Assembly: GCA_015501605.1 (NCBI GenBank)
Contig: JADNRZ010000010.1
Span: 682,001-746,000, forward strand
Direction: 5' to 3'
From: Panaeolus papilionaceus
Lineage: Eukaryota > Basidiomycota > Agaricomycetes > Agaricales
DNA length: 64,000 nucleotides
Of the stretch, positions 43,862 through 57,888 are shown in pieces (position 1 is the stretch's first letter; each line of letters opens with the position of its first letter). Both the position numbers and the translations under genes were made by a program. Under the pieces are notes generated by a model. That model saw nothing but the letters and a program-made list of their open reading frames with translations, was not told the DNA's origin and made no database searches.

Positions 43862-46007
43862 TCCACTTCTTAAGGGTATATGGCTCCAAAAAAGCTCCTT
43901 GGCTGACTGATAGTCCATGTCAGCGATGATTCGCTGGTGACTCCCAAAATTATAATTATTCTCAGTCAGCGCCTATGACCCCCCTATTGACGTCTATCCC
44001 TATCTACAACTCCTCTGATCCAAGCTTCTAGAATTATATGGACGACCTAGACCTTTAACCCCACTATCGAAACACGGACGAATAGAACATTTCAGAAACC
44101 GCAAAGAGCATCACTGAAGTTGAAGGAGGTGAGTCTTCATTTCAAAAATCCCTCAACACGCCTTTGGATTGAAGTTCGTAGCGATGATCAAATCATACTT
44201 AGAAAGGCCCCTTGATTCGCAGGATCAGCGCGTTACTTATTACAATGGAAACCGGGTATACTAACGCGCTATCTACACGCTCCTTGATAGCCCCCGCGGT
44301 ACATAGTCTCAAGAACCACGCGACCTCAGCCTCAAAGAGCCGAAACCTGCAAAGGACAAGGACAAGACCAAATCGAAACGACTGATGTCTCGTCGTGTTT
44401 GATACCTTTGCTGATGCCAAACAATCAATTATTCAAGCCAATTTTGAAGGGTCAACTTGCTTGCACTCGAGCCAACATGCATCACCTCCCTCCCACCCAT
44501 CCCTACGTATCAATTCGAATTCATACACCCCAGCATCTAGCCTCATACGCCTCTAAACAATTTGTAGAAGGTCACCGGCGGCCGGTCTTCGTGCAGCTGA
44601 AGTCTAGATCTAGGGAGTACTGGTGTACTAGGGGCGGTATGTGGCGAGGGTTTTGATTGCGACTGTCGCCCTTCATCGCCCCGCTTCGTCTCATCCCCCT
44701 CGTAAGTGATTATTTTCTTTGATACAGGGTCTAGAGTAGGATCTTAGGACGTTGTTGTTCTCCGTTGTGCTTTTTCAGTTTTGGATTTTGGCTACACTCA
44801 GTGTTTTTGCACGTTCCAATGCGGGCGTCTGTACCTCGGGGTCCTTGGTAGCTGTCTGTGTCGACATGAGTGAAAGTCTTTCCTCGATTTGGCCTAACTC
44901 TCATAAATACTGGTCTACATGTCTCGCTATCCGCCTAGCACTCGTCGATATAGCTGAACTTCACGTTATTCGAGACTGCCGCGTCTTGTCGATGAATCTC
45001 CTTACGCGCTTCATCTGTCATCTGTCGCTCGTATTGCTGTCATTGTTCATCGTGTGCTAGACAAACTCTGTGCATTCAAAGGGAGTCGAAGATATCTGAC
45101 AGCCGATAGATTTCTCGCGCAACTATTCGTCTTGTTGGGTCACTCTTATTCGGTCCGCGCTTAATATCCAATGCAGCGTAATGACTTTGCGTACTGATTA
45201 TTGGTAGGGCAAGACCTTGAAGACGACTAACATAAAGTACGTATATTTGTAAAGATACGGATCATCTCTATATACTTATCTTTATCAACATGTCTGATAT
45301 GATTCTCCCGCTGCGCCTTTACTGCAATGAGGAATTCTGCGACAGACACGGCGTGTTATGCTTGATATTTATAGACCACATTAACGCGTTAAATGGGCGA
45401 GTCATTCTGTTTATATGGAGAACATCTGGTGCGCGTATGTATTGCAAGGGGGCTTAAGGGGTTGGTAGTGGTTGTAAATCGTCGAAGATGTCGGAGGATG
45501 GCTTAAGATAGGTAGGCAATGTCGGTGTTCTATGAGGGCCTTGGAGCGACATGAGTCAATTCGAAGGATTTCGGAGACGAGAGAATCTGAAATCAGAAGG
45601 GTTTGATTGACTGAATAGGTGCGAGCGATAAACGGACCATGTGAACTGCAAGTGCGTATGCGATGGGTATCAGGGTTGTAAATTTAATTGATCTGAACGC
45701 GTGTTAACCCCTTTTATCTCGGAGTTTTTGGTTGTTGATTATGTGAGTTCGACTCTTTTGCTCCAAACTATCGCGAAGAGCAGTGTGCTACGCGTCTTAT
45801 TCCTGTTCTATTTATCAATACCTGTGGACAAGTGGCAGGTGGACAAGGTGACTCGGTTGGCTTTACGCGTACCTTGATATTATTTTTAGCAACACCGTCG
45901 GTTGATAGATAAAACTCTCAGGTTGGTTGGTTGAAGACGTTCCTTGCTTCTCTGTCTCAATTTATTTCTTTTTTCTCTCATTTTCTTAGGTCTTTTTTAA
46001 AAGTCTC
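43862..46007. other. Intergenic region before the ABC transporter
   Basis: About 2.1 kb. A plus-strand frame at 44752-45060 begins with hydrophobic residues (MLFSVVLFQFWILATLSVFA) that could pass for a signal peptide, but the rest has no secreted-protein character. The last 60 nt before 46008 are pyrimidine-rich and end in TTTTCTTAG, possibly a 5' UTR intron acceptor of the transporter gene. Confidence 0.4.
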
Positions 46008-49000
46008 ATGGAGACTTGGAGTCGCTTCAGAGTACAAGACTCTTGGAGGAGTCCATTTACACAGCGTTTAAATCATCACGAGATGTGAGTAGGTCACTGA
46101 CTGGAGTGTGAGCAGACGCTGACGATCGAACCTGGTCCAGTCCTATCCCTCTCCCAACCGACGACACTCGACTCGTACCTCTCCTTGTTGCTGCTCTATG
46201 TGCAGTTATTCAAACTCTTCAACTCGTTATACACGTATGGAGATCATATACTAAATCCGGACATGGCGAACAAGTGGACGAGGAGGAAGAGGTGGTAGTG
46301 GCCACGGGCACGTTGACTCGCTGGCAAAGGATCAAAAACCACGTCAAGTGGTACGGAAGTGTCACAATTTACGCTTTCCTCGTTGCTCGCTTTGTTGGCA
46401 GTGTCGCTTTGCTGGTTCTCTCCAGCGTTGTGCTGTCAAAATGCCGAGCGGCGTCGATGTGGCCTCCTTTGCGGTATATTTCTGGATGTCCCGAGGTTTT
46501 GTTGACCCTGACGTTTGTGAGTCATTTTAATTTATGGTCTTGTCGTGTGTAGGTTGATTGTTGAGTTTTGTAGGTGTACACTACTTTCCTCTCATTCCTT
46601 GCGCTTGTGAGCAAGAGCTGGAGCACATCATCAGCGAGATACAGCAACACCATTCTGCTTTCTGTATTTGGACTCTATATCTATCGCGACATATGGCCAC
46701 TGGCTACATTCTATTTGACACCAGAAGATGCCGTTGAAGGATGGAGAATGTGGGCAAAGATAGGCACAGTGGTGTTTACTGCGGTGTTTATCCCACTGTT
46801 CATTCCCCGGAAGTATACGCCGGTGGACCCAAAGGTATGTAGATTGCTACCTCCTCACAACGTTAAGCTTACCCTTACTGACTACACATTGCCTCGTCCA
46901 GAACCCACTCACTGAGCCTAACCCGGAACAAACGGCGTCCATCATCTCGAGAGCAACCTACTCGTTCTTGGATCCTCTCATTGCCTTGGGCTACCGCGTT
47001 GCTCATCTGAGTCATGACCAGATACCGCCTCTTGCGGATTATGATTATTCGCAACACCAAACAAAGATAGGCTTCCCGGTGAGTTGTCATGATAGATATT
47101 TCATTTTAATTCTATATCGGAGCTGACACCGGATGGCGTTGCGCAGCACATGGACGTTTTCTATGGTGCTAAACGAAGGCATCTCTTTTGGGGATTGTTG
47201 ATACATTTCAGTGAGTTAGTTTGGTTAGTTGTTGTGTTCGTTTTCTGACACTCTATGTAGGATGGGACTACATTGTTCTTGGTGTTACTGTTATCATCTA
47301 CGCGTTGACGACGTTCTCAGCTCCCATTGGTATTAATCAGCTGCTCAGGTACTTTTAATAACTCATCCATCTATTCATACCTCCACCCTTCCATTAAACT
47401 TAAAATTACCCACCCACGTATCCTTATTCTCATCATACGCTAACATCGTGTCCATATAGCTATATCGAGACCCAAGGCCGTGGTGCCCGTATCCGTCCCT
47501 GGTTCTGGATCGCATGGCTCTTCTTCGGACCAATCGCCCAGTCGTTCAGCTTCCAATACTACATCTTCGTCGCCACGCGCACACTTGTGCGCATCGAGAT
47601 CCTCATTACGCAACTTGTGTTCGAGCACAGCTTGAGGATACGCTTGAAAGCGGAGGCGGCGGGTGATGAGGAGGGATCTGGTGCGAGCGGGAAGAATAAG
47701 GCGTTTAGTAGTGGGAACACCAGCGAGGCGTCGACGGCTGCGCAGTCGCCTGATGACCGTTCGATTGTGAGTGGCGATGAGGAAGAGAGTGATAGTGTGG
47801 GGTCGACGGTGGTGTCGAGGCAGGCGTCGGATGCGACTGCTGTTGCGCAGGGTGTTGCCGCAGCGAAGAAGAAGGATAAGAAGAAAGCTAAGGAGGACGA
47901 GGAGACTGAGAAGAAGAAGGAAGAGAAGGACACAGAGAATGTGATTGGGAAAATCAATAATTTAGTTTCGACGGATGTGGGCAATATCACGGACGGGAGA
48001 GACTTTTTGCTTCTGGGTACGCTGTCTCCTTTTTTTCTGAGCATATAAGCATTTTTGTTGATGTTTTACACATATAGCCCTCTATGTTCCGCTTCAGATT
48101 GTGCTTTGCATGACCTTCTTGTATCGCGTTCTTGGATGGAGCGCCTTCATTGGGCTGGGAGTTATGATTGCGTTGTTCCCCCTTCCTGGATACGTGGCAA
48201 AGAAATTACAGGATGTGCAGTCTCAAAAGATGAAAAAGGTTCGTATATATTCACCCCTTTACGCGTTATTGCGTCTAACATGGTACATAGACGGATGCCA
48301 GAATTCAGGCTGTTACTGAAGGTTAGTTCACCCTCATTCGCGAGCCGTTATTTCAATGCTCATATTTCATCAGCCGTGAATGTTTTGCGTATGGTCAAGC
48401 TTTTTGGTTGGGAAACCAAGATGTCGCAAAAGCTGCGTAAAAAGCGAGACGACGAGCTCAAGTTACTGTGGAAGTACAAGCTCTTAGATCTTGCCAATGG
48501 TCTCCTCAGGTCCGTCTGCCCTTACCCTCTCCCATCGCATCGTGTCATTCTTACCACCTTATACAGCTACCTCATCCCCACCCTGACCATGCTCGTGACG
48601 TTCTCTGCTTACACCATGGTGTTCAAGCAAGAGTTACGCGCGTCTGTAATCTTCCCCAGCATGTCTGTCTTTTCGTTGTTGCGAGAGCAGATGCAGCGGA
48701 TTTTCTGGGAGACTTCCATGATTATTCAAGGTACTTGCTCCCTTCCTCTATTTACTGTACTCTGTATCTGAAATCTCCACTCTAGCCAAAGTGTCCCTAG
48801 ACAGAGTCAACGAGTTCCTATTCAAGAGCGAATTACTCGACAACTACCTCAAACAAATCTCGCCCACACCCGCACTCGAAATTACACCCCCTGTCGCTAC
48901 CGATAGCGAAGACGCCAAGATTGGGTTCAATAACGCGACGTTTACGTGGTCCCTTGAAGACGACGAGGACGACGGCGCGTTGACCCCTTCTAGGAGATCG

Positions 49001-52000
49001 TTTAAGTTGAGAGTGGAGGGCGAGCTGTTGTTTAAGAGGAATAAAATCAATTTAATTATTGGACCTACGTGAGTGTTCTTATCTCTTTTTTAGTGATCTG
49101 GATGTTGACTTCGTTACCTTTTACGATGGGTAGTGGTGCGGGAAAGACGTCTATTCTTATGGCCCTGCTAGGTATGTTTATCTACATTTTAATCCTTGCA
49201 TATTAAAATTTCATCATCTGGTTGTTAGGCGAGATGCACTTTGTCAAGAATTACCCTGACGCGTGGTTCAGTCTTCCAAGAGAAGGCGGCGTTGCGTATG
49301 CTTCTCAGGAATCATGGGTTCAGAATGAGACGATCAAGAACAACATCCTGTTTGGCGCTGAGTATGATGAAGAGAGGTATAAGAAGGGTATGTTTTCATT
49401 ACTTTTTTTGTCAAAAAAACATTATGAAGTTGATGAATCATTTGTATTCATACAGTCATCAAGCAATGCGCTTTGGAACGTGATCTGGAATTGTTTGAAG
49501 CAGGCGACAAAACAGAGGTTGGAGAACGTGGATTAACACTCAGTGGTGGCCAGAAGGCCCGTGTCACCCTCGCCAGGGCGATTTATTCCTCTGCTGAGAT
49601 CATCCTTTTGGATGATGTTCTTGCTGCGCTGGACGTTCATACGTGGGTGTTTTTTTTCTCTTTATTCTTATTCTTCGATCTCGCGTAATGTTGATGCTGA
49701 CGTGGTTTTAATTCGTGCAGTGCTGCTTGGATTGTCGACAACTGTTTCCGTTGTGATCTCGTGAAAGGCAGGACTGTGTTGCTTGTGGTGAGTACCCCAC
49801 GTTCTAGTTGACGACTACCAGAGATTGAATAAGTTTATGACAGACCCATAACGTTGCCCTCGCCTCGCCTGTGGCCGAATACATCGTTACTATTGGCATT
49901 GACGGGTCTATTACCGCCAAGGGCAATGACCTTAAAGCTGCACTTGCAAGCGACAAGAAACTTGCCGCCGAAGCCCAAAAGGACGCCGAAATTGTCGCCA
50001 ACGCCGAATCCGAGCTCACCTCTACCTCCCATTCCGCCGAGTCCCAGCCACCAGCAGCTCAAGCGGCTACTAAAGCCCCAGATGGGAAGCTGATGGTCGC
50101 GGAAGAAATTGTGGAGGGCCATGTTACTTGGAAGAGCTTGAAACTGCTGTTCACGGGCCTCGGAGGAAATCACCCGATTTTGTTCTTTGTTACATGCGTT
50201 GCGGGTCTTGCGATTACGGATTGGTGTTCTACGTTCCAGACGTGGTTTTTGGGCTATTGGGCTGGACAGTATGAGACGAGACCAGGGTCAGAGGTGAATA
50301 GTAGCTAGTGAGTATTGTTTACGATGGTTGTTTCTTGTGGTGAACCGTGCTGATGGCTTTGGGTTAGTTATTTGACGATTTATAGCACTCTTTTGGCTGG
50401 CGCATTCGTCATTTATAGTGCTACCTATTTCTTCTTCACATTTGGAGCAATGAGAGCGTCTAGGACGATCAACAATAGGTTGGTTGACTCGGTGTTTGGA
50501 AGTACACTACGGTATGTGGCTCATCTTTTTCTCTCCTTGTATAAAAAATTCAATAAGTTGCACGCTTCTAGCTGGCTCGACGAGACGCCGACAGGACGCA
50601 TCATTGCCCGTTGTACACAGGATATGCGAGCCATTGACGGACCCGTTCCTCAAATGTTCGTTTGGTGCCTTGAAACCACGCTCAGCATGATCACGAAGCT
50701 GGCTGTCATCGTCCTGTTTTCGCCCATATTCTTGTTCCCTGGTCTGGGCGTTGCAGCTCTCGGATTTTATTTGGGGAATATGTACCTCAAAGCCCAGTTG
50801 TCTGTGAAACGCGAGATGAGCAATGCTCGGTCTCCGATGTTGGCTCATTTTAGTGCTGCTATTCATGGATTGGGTATGTGCTCTTTTTAAAAAAAATTCT
50901 GGCTGTCGGTCTTGGGAACGCTCCTGACGTTTTTTTGTAGTTTCAATCCGTGCTTATGGTGCTGAAACGGCGTTCAAAGCTGAATCACTCAAGCGTATCA
51001 ACCATTACGCGAGGATTGCTAGAACGTCGTATAACCTCAACCGGTGGATTGGTATCCGTATTGATGGGCTTGGAGCCATCTTCACTGCTGCTCTCGCATC
51101 ATACCTCGTGTATGGTCGTTCAATCAGCGCTTCAAACACTGGATTCTCGTTGGCCATGGCTGTCGAGTTCTCGTTGTACATCCTCTGGGTTGTGAGGCTG
51201 TATAACGAGTTTGAGGTTCAGGCGAACAGGTGTGTCCTTTTTTTTGTGTCCTTGGACGTTGCTAATCATATTTTGTACGTAGCTTGGAGAGGATTCAAGG
51301 TTACATTGACATTGAGCACGAGCCCAAGCCGACGGAGAACGGCAAACCCCCTGCTGCGTGGCCTACGAGCGGGGATTTGAGGGTTGAAAAATTGGTTGCG
51401 AGGTATTCACCGGTATGCTTATATATATATATATTTCCTTTATCGAGAATTCCGCTGATAATTGTTGATTGACAGACGGGTCCCAAGGTGTTGCACGAGA
51501 TTTCGTTCAATGTGAAATCTGGCGAGCGAGTTGGTGTTGTTGGAAGGACGGGTAGTGGAAAGGTGCGTTTTCATAATCCTTCAAAGGCTCAGACGTGAGC
51601 TAATAATTCTATTTAGAGCTCGTTAACTCTTGCGTTGTTACGGTGCATTTTGACAGAGGGAACTGTCTATTACGACGATATCGCTACCAACACTATCAAC
51701 CTCGACGCGTTGAGGTCAAGCATCACGATCATCCCACAAATTGTGCGTCTTTCTTTTTGACATTGTTGAGCCTGCGCGTATTTACGTGACCTGTTAGCCT
51801 GAGCTACTGAGCGGTACTCTGCGCCAAAACCTGGACCCTTTCAATCAAAATGATGACGCCACGCTCAACGACGCACTAAGATCGGCCGGGCTCTTCTCGC
51901 TACAGGAAGACGCTGGCGAAGCTCGTCTGAGTCTTGACAGTAAAATCGCTGGTGGTGGTGCGAATTTGTCTGTTGGCCAACGCCAGATTTTGGCCCTTGC

Positions 52001-52492
52001 CCGTGCGATGGTCAGAGGTAGCAAGCTGCTCATTCTAGACGAGGCGACCTCTGCTATTGGTATGTCCACTTTTATTTTGTCTTTCAAGTGGTAGAAGGTG
52101 CTCATTCATTTGGTTTATGTAGATTATAAGACGGACTCTATCATTCAGAGTACGTTGCGCCGGGAGTTGCCCAAGGATGTGACTATTATTACAATTGCGC
52201 ATCGGTTGCAGACAATCATGGATGCTGATAAAATTGTGAGTAATCCATTGGGTGGTATAAGAGCTTTTGCTCAGCGATTATCCGTTTAGCTTGTCCTCGA
52301 TGAAGGTCGCATTGTAAGTTTCTCTCTACTTTCAATATATGGCAAATACATGAACTAATGGTTTTATCTCAGATCGAGTTTGATTCGCCTCAAAACCTTC
52401 TTGCCAAGGAAAGCGGGACGCTCAAAGATCTCGTTGAAGGAAGTGGTGAAAAAGAGGCTTTATATGCATTGGCGGAGGGTCGTTCCCTATGA
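46008..52492 (+). CDS. ABCC (MRP-type) ABC transporter 1, complete
   Basis: I assembled 27 exons, from 46008-46084 and 46141-46516 to 52290-52313 and 52373-52492, that keep frame throughout and encode 1,628 residues. The order is a five-helix N-terminal TMD0, TMD1, NBD1, TMD2, NBD2, as in multidrug-resistance-associated proteins that export drugs, conjugates and organic anions. NBD1 (about 785-915) has [23 protein letters not shown] and [14 protein letters not shown]2 (about 1405-1570) has [34 protein letters not shown] and the switch His in [11 protein letters not shown]1 has Asp (DDV) where NBD2 has the catalytic Glu (DEA), the usual ABCC asymmetry. An unusual acidic/Lys-rich insert of about 100 residues ([20 protein letters not shown]) lies in a cytosolic loop of TMD1. 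Localisation should be plasma or vacuolar membrane. Confidence 0.93.
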
Positions 52493-55400
52493 TGGGTGTT
52501 GTGTGATTTGTTGGTTTGCTATTTTGTAGTAGTATTTATCGATTATATTCTATCATCATCCCATCGTAGACAACTATGGACATCTTTCGTCTTTCGTCTT
52601 CATCTATTGCACTCATGCTTTTGTTACGTACTTGTTTCTTGTTTATCACATCTTACACTCTATACTTACCCTTCGATACTCGCTTTTTGTCCAAGTTTTT
52701 GCTGCGTACTGATACTATTTTGCTATCGTGTTTATTCAATTTAATCCTTGTATCAGGGATTTAGAAATTGCAAACAGGTGCCGTTGAACTGACTGATGAT
52801 ATCAAACTTGGCGATACAAATAACTTCGCTGTATCTACGTCTGCCGATGCGCCCAGAAAACCATGATGAAGGGACTGAGAAAACAAGGAGGATGAATTCC
52901 TCCACTGCCGTACTTATGTGCATTGGCAAACATTGGCATCACAGGGCATTCCTGAGGGTGCGGTCTGGACATTGTCCGGCGCTTACATACTCCCTGTCTT
53001 ACACGTGAACGATCTGCGGCTCCGAATCAAATTCCAGCAAGTCTTTGGTTTTCGCTTCGAATCGAATCTCCAGGGGTTTTCAGTAGCCTACTTGGCTGCT
53101 TGTTGGGCTTGAAGACGCCCTGAGTATTTATCATAAAAACACCTCTGTCATCGTAAGCCCGGAACGATTTGAGTACTTGGCAACATTTGTAGAGTCGAGC
53201 GTCGGAGCAGGCCCGACTCGGAAGGCGTTTTTTTGTAGTTCAAGCTACAGTTCAAAACTGGTGACCTACTAAGGCCATAAATCCTCCGTATATGAAAGCA
53301 AAACACTCTCTACTGTGCCAGAATGACTACTCTAATCACTAAGAATACCAAATCCTGCTTGGAGCAATCATAAAACGAATCGCTTCCTTCAATGGCGCGA
53401 TGGTCGCTTATAATCAATATAGCGTTGAAGGCAATACACGGGGTCATTAATTGACATTCGATGGTCACACGATTGGCTATCGTGGGCCCACCTCATCCAT
53501 GACGCTCAATAGGTAAGCAGGAATATATTATTATATTTATTTTCATTTTTGTTCGAGTTATGGGTCTGTGCTGACTGTTCGAAGCCCGAAATCAAGAATC
53601 CGGAGTTCTTCGGTGTCTGAGCAGGACCTTCGAACCCAAGTTATATTTATAGACTGCTCACATTTTCCCAGTGACATGTATACGCAAAGGGTTTGTGTGC
53701 AATGGCAGCCAGCTCCACGAACATCACTACTTTTAGAAACCAGTGGATTTCGGTCTGCTCGACCTGCTGACATTCGGAGTCCGGCCGCGTGGCGAAAAAG
53801 GTAGGCATGCTTCTTGCTTCCCAACATAGTTGTGGCGTGTATGGATAACGTGCCAAAGGCGTGCAACATGAATGAAGATGATGTGTGTATTTTCACCTTC
53901 ACCTCTCATTCGAAGTTAATTTGGTTATTCAGACGTTCATCTTAATCTGATATGCCTCCGTGCCAAGGGGGTCAGCCTTGTACTAGTATTCAAGTCTTTT
54001 AATGTAATCGATAGGCGTGTCGCAGTCCAGTGGCCAAGCTATGCCCAGCCCAGCTCTGCCACTTCATTTAGCTTGAGATCACAGGCAATCATTTGTCAAT
54101 CGACGTGTTGTCAGAAATTTCATGCACTCGGCACTCGCAGCACACCACATCGGGGCAGCTTCTCATCATGATCGTTCATCAAAACTTCAAAACCAGCAAG
54201 ATGTCGACCAAAAGTGCCCATTGTACTTGGAACGCAGCAAGAACATCGTAAATGTGGGAGCGTACGCCTGTCGGAAACATATCGGAGAACGGACGAGGGA
54301 GCGATAGAATGGACCCTACCCAAATATCATTCATTTGCTTCGCTCTATGACGTCCCTTATCATCAGGGTGGGACAATAAACCCCACTTTCCCCGCATTAA
54401 AAGGTTAATAGGAATATTAGCCTGCTTATAAGTCAAGTGTTCATACACGTGAAGCAGCGCGTTGCAGGTGAGGTCCAAATGAAGTCCATTTGAGGACCTT
54501 TTATGGACTGCCTGACCTCATGTCTTCCTATGTGTAGCGACACCACACCTATGACGTCCTGAATCATAAACAGTGCTCAACCGACTTGCGTTTCAACAGG
54601 AACAGCTCTCAAAAGTTGATGTGGATGAGAAAGTCGATGATTGATCGTTGATGACAGACGCTGGAGGTGACAACGTCGTCGTCTACGTACAGCTACTGCC
54701 TTCGTTGTTTCAGCGCTCATCAGCATCGCTTCTGGTGAATCTGATCAAATTAACTTCGATGAGTCAAAGGGTGGGACAAACCAAATTTCACTACGCTTCA
54801 TGTCAATGAAGCGGTCTTTCTCGTGGGTCAGTGGTTTTGCCTCACAACTTCCAATACCGCACCGCAGAGAAAATTGGGATATGAAACAACAAATGATATT
54901 ATCCACCAAGCCCAAAAAGAGAAAACAGAGGACCAAATGGTCATCCGTGAGTACTAGTAACTACTAGAAAATTCCCAACTAAGAAAAGCGTTGGAAGGGA
55001 ACGGTGTTAGCAATGAAACACAGTAACACTGAGCAGAAATAAAGGGAAGATGCATGTATAGACGACGAGAAACAGACAAGAATAGGAGCCTACGCGGAAG
55101 ACAATACGCCGTGTATGGAAGTTGAAATGATGGGGAAGTAGAACGAGTGTCGGCAAGCGATGGATATCTTTAGGTCGAAGTCGAGGCAAGGAATTTGATC
55201 CTGAAATAGCTTCTGGATCTGCGAAGATTCTCGCCAAGCACAGGCCAAGTTACGGGCGTGGTAAGGAGAGGAGTCGGGTTGCAAAAGTGTGAAGGTGGAA
55301 GAAGAGCAGATTTGAGAAACGGGGCGCTGCGAACGCTGGGGAGGGTGCGCTAGAGCACCGCGATGCTAGGAATATGGAATGAAAGTAAACAGAGTCAACG

Positions 55401-55862
55401 AGCGAGAAGAAAGGATATATTTGTACACTCAATAGCCGTTGACAGCTGGGATAATTAAAGGGGCAAATTGTTGAGTCGGTATTTTTTTGGAACGCAGATA
55501 ATTATTCCAAATTTAAAATGGTGTTGCTGATGATGATGATGATGAAGGGATAGAAGAAAATGATGGTACAGTTGAAACTACTAGAGAGACCCGAATAGCA
55601 AAAGGAAATCATAAAAATGGGGAAAAGCAACGATTAGAAGGCAAGTGTAGCGAAAGAATGAGTGTGAGTGGGGAACATGGTATTACATATGAAGAGTCCG
55701 CGGCAAGGGGTTTTTGAGAGTCAAGAAGAGCAGAAATGAGGTGTGATAAAGATGCTCGGGGAAGGCAGTTAGGTCGGCCAACTGGCACGACTGACTATGT
55801 TTAAACGTCGTTTCGGCTGCGAATAGTCATTAGCCCTGGGATGCCCCTCGCTTGATCGAGGG
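52493..55862. other. Intergenic region, nothing recognised
   Basis: About 3.4 kb with only short overlapping frames. The first 250 nt are the 3' flank of the transporter gene. The stretch 55000-55860 is purine-rich on the plus strand, contains a GATGAT microsatellite near 55530, and probably holds the long 3' UTR of the minus-strand gene at 55863-56465. Confidence 0.4.
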
Positions 55863-56465
55863 CTACTGGCTTGTGGGGATCGGGTACCGTAGAACGGGTA
55901 GCAGAGGCACTGTACCGAACCTGTGGGAGGCAAGAAGGTCAATAACGCGCTTCACGGACCATGGTGGTAATGTACGCACGTCTACTTTGTATGTACCAAT
56001 TCCATGGTGCGTACTCTTTGGAGAAATAGAACATTGCCACCTGAGGGATACAGTCAGAGGATGCGAATTACAAGCACACTAAGATACGTACTGCTCCTCC
56101 GTCAGCGAATTAGCCCCACAGGCATCGACGCGCTCCAACAACGCCTGCCTGGTAGCACGAACAAGGGTGGCAACGTTGACCCCACCCTCGCAGACGTAGT
56201 GGTCTACGTACTCCACTGGCACATGCTGCTGGTCTTCGCTGATGCTATGCAGGCCAGAGTGCGTCTGGGGCTCTCCAGACGTCACAATAGTCTTGGTCCT
56301 TTTGGGCTTGTTGTTTGCCTGCTCGTCGAGTCGACGCATTTTGAGGAATAAGTGTGAGATAGTTGCGATGCTAAGTCGAGGCTCAGAGTTGGTGCTGATG
56401 CTGGTGCTGGTGTTAGTTCGTGAAGGTGCCTGTGGGTTGGATGAACGGGAGGTAGTGCGAAGCAT
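55863..56465 (-). CDS. Conserved-looking orphan protein
   Basis: Two exons (56465-56092 and 56040-55863) encode 183 residues from MLRTTSRSS; an in-frame Met at 56549 is possible. The first 75 residues are Ser/Thr-rich with a basic patch (NNKPKRTKTIV). The second half is more ordered: EYVDHYVCEGGVNVATLVRA, TRQALLERVDACG, then SISPKSTHHGIGTYKVDVRT and VKRVIDLLASHRFG. The join fits GT..AG and keeps frame. A second possible intron (35 nt) near the end seems too short to be real. I do not recognise a domain; a nuclear or cytosolic regulator is only a guess from the basic, phospho-site-rich head. Confidence 0.6.
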
Positions 56466-57888
56466 GGATGAGCGAGGGGGAACGGAATGACCACAGGATT
56501 GGAGGTTGGCTCTTAAATATGCAGGGAAATGGTGAGGGAACGTGTGCAAGTCGGAAATCCAAGAGAAGGAATGGTAAAATGCATTTAGCAGATCACTGTT
56601 TGGTCCCTTTTGTTATTCTCCCACATACCATTGCCGCACAAAAAGGAGAGGCACCCCTGACGGGCTTCTTTGTACCTTTCACCCGATCTCAGGCTCCCGT
56701 CTCGCAACCAATACTGATTTTTTTAGCTTCAGAAGAGCATGAAAGCGGGAGCACGTAAAGTTGCTGAACACAAACGTTTACCTTTACTATCGAGCTTTGT
56801 CCCGTATTCCCATTGTGACCTGGTCTCGTTGCTGCGGGACAACAAATAGAGAATGGAGGACGCTATTCCTTTCTCGTCATTGGAGTAGATTGCTGTCGTC
56901 GTCGTCAAGTTTCAACGATCGTTAATAACTTTGGACCTCCTCATTGAACTTGATGAACCCTGTCTGCTCTTTCACCTTGACATTTGACGGTCGACTGCGT
57001 ATTCCCTGGCCTCATTGCAACGACCACAGTACCGATAAAGGCTTCCTTAAAACAAACCCAGCCCGATTGACATGCAACAGTCCTTTGCTAGCATTCGACA
57101 CTCCACGCTCCGTGGCTTCACGCCAACTCGAGTCACAAACAAAAGCCTCAATGCAACGCTCGGTAGCGATAAGAAAAGCTAAATTCGCAGGTTCCGTGGT
57201 CGCCGGAGATTTCAAGGGTCTCACCTCTTATCGCATTCTCGCGGTCATCGAACTCGCCCTAGATGGCTATTCTGTGAGGTGAAGAGAGGGACATAGGCGA
57301 AATCGCGCGAATGTTAATGCCGCATGACTATAATCCTCAGTACGATGGTCAGCCACCCGTCATTCACATGGATGAAACCGCGATCAACACTAAAGAAGGA
57401 CAAACATGCTCATCCATTGTCTTCGTGGTCCAAGTTCTGGCACCACTCTCTGACTGGTTCAATTGAGTAGGGTCCTCATCCGAATTCATGACTTTTAACT
57501 CGTTAACCATTCGGAATTTGCAAGTTCGCAGCAGCGGAGGATGGTCAGGGTTCACCTCCACCGGTAACTTCATGAGGCATTTAACTAAGTTGGGGATGTG
57601 AGATATCAGATTAAAGCATGGTGGTAACAGATAACGTATGACGTCGGGCTATAGTTTTGAAATTGTTCCGGAGGTCGAGGTTTCTGCCTGTCAAAATCTA
57701 TTATGAGCAAGCGACGGGTGCGAGAAACATTTAGATATGCACCACTTAAAATAATCGTGGAGACCATCTCGCGTATACAAAACCGGCAACTCGCTCATGT
57801 ATTGTTTGACCGTGTCAGGAAGAATTGCCGGGGATTTTGTGGATTCCGGTTATAAAATTGGGGGTGGGGTTGGATGTTAAAAGGGAAA
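56466..57888. other. Intergenic region, nothing recognised
   Basis: Upstream region of the orphan gene and 3' flank of the MFS gene. I see no gene or repeat of note. Confidence 0.4.

Noticed and set aside
44752..45060. Possible secreted protein with hydrophobic start
   Set aside because: Only the first 20 residues look like a signal peptide. The rest is atypical, and no intron or homologue-like motif supports it.
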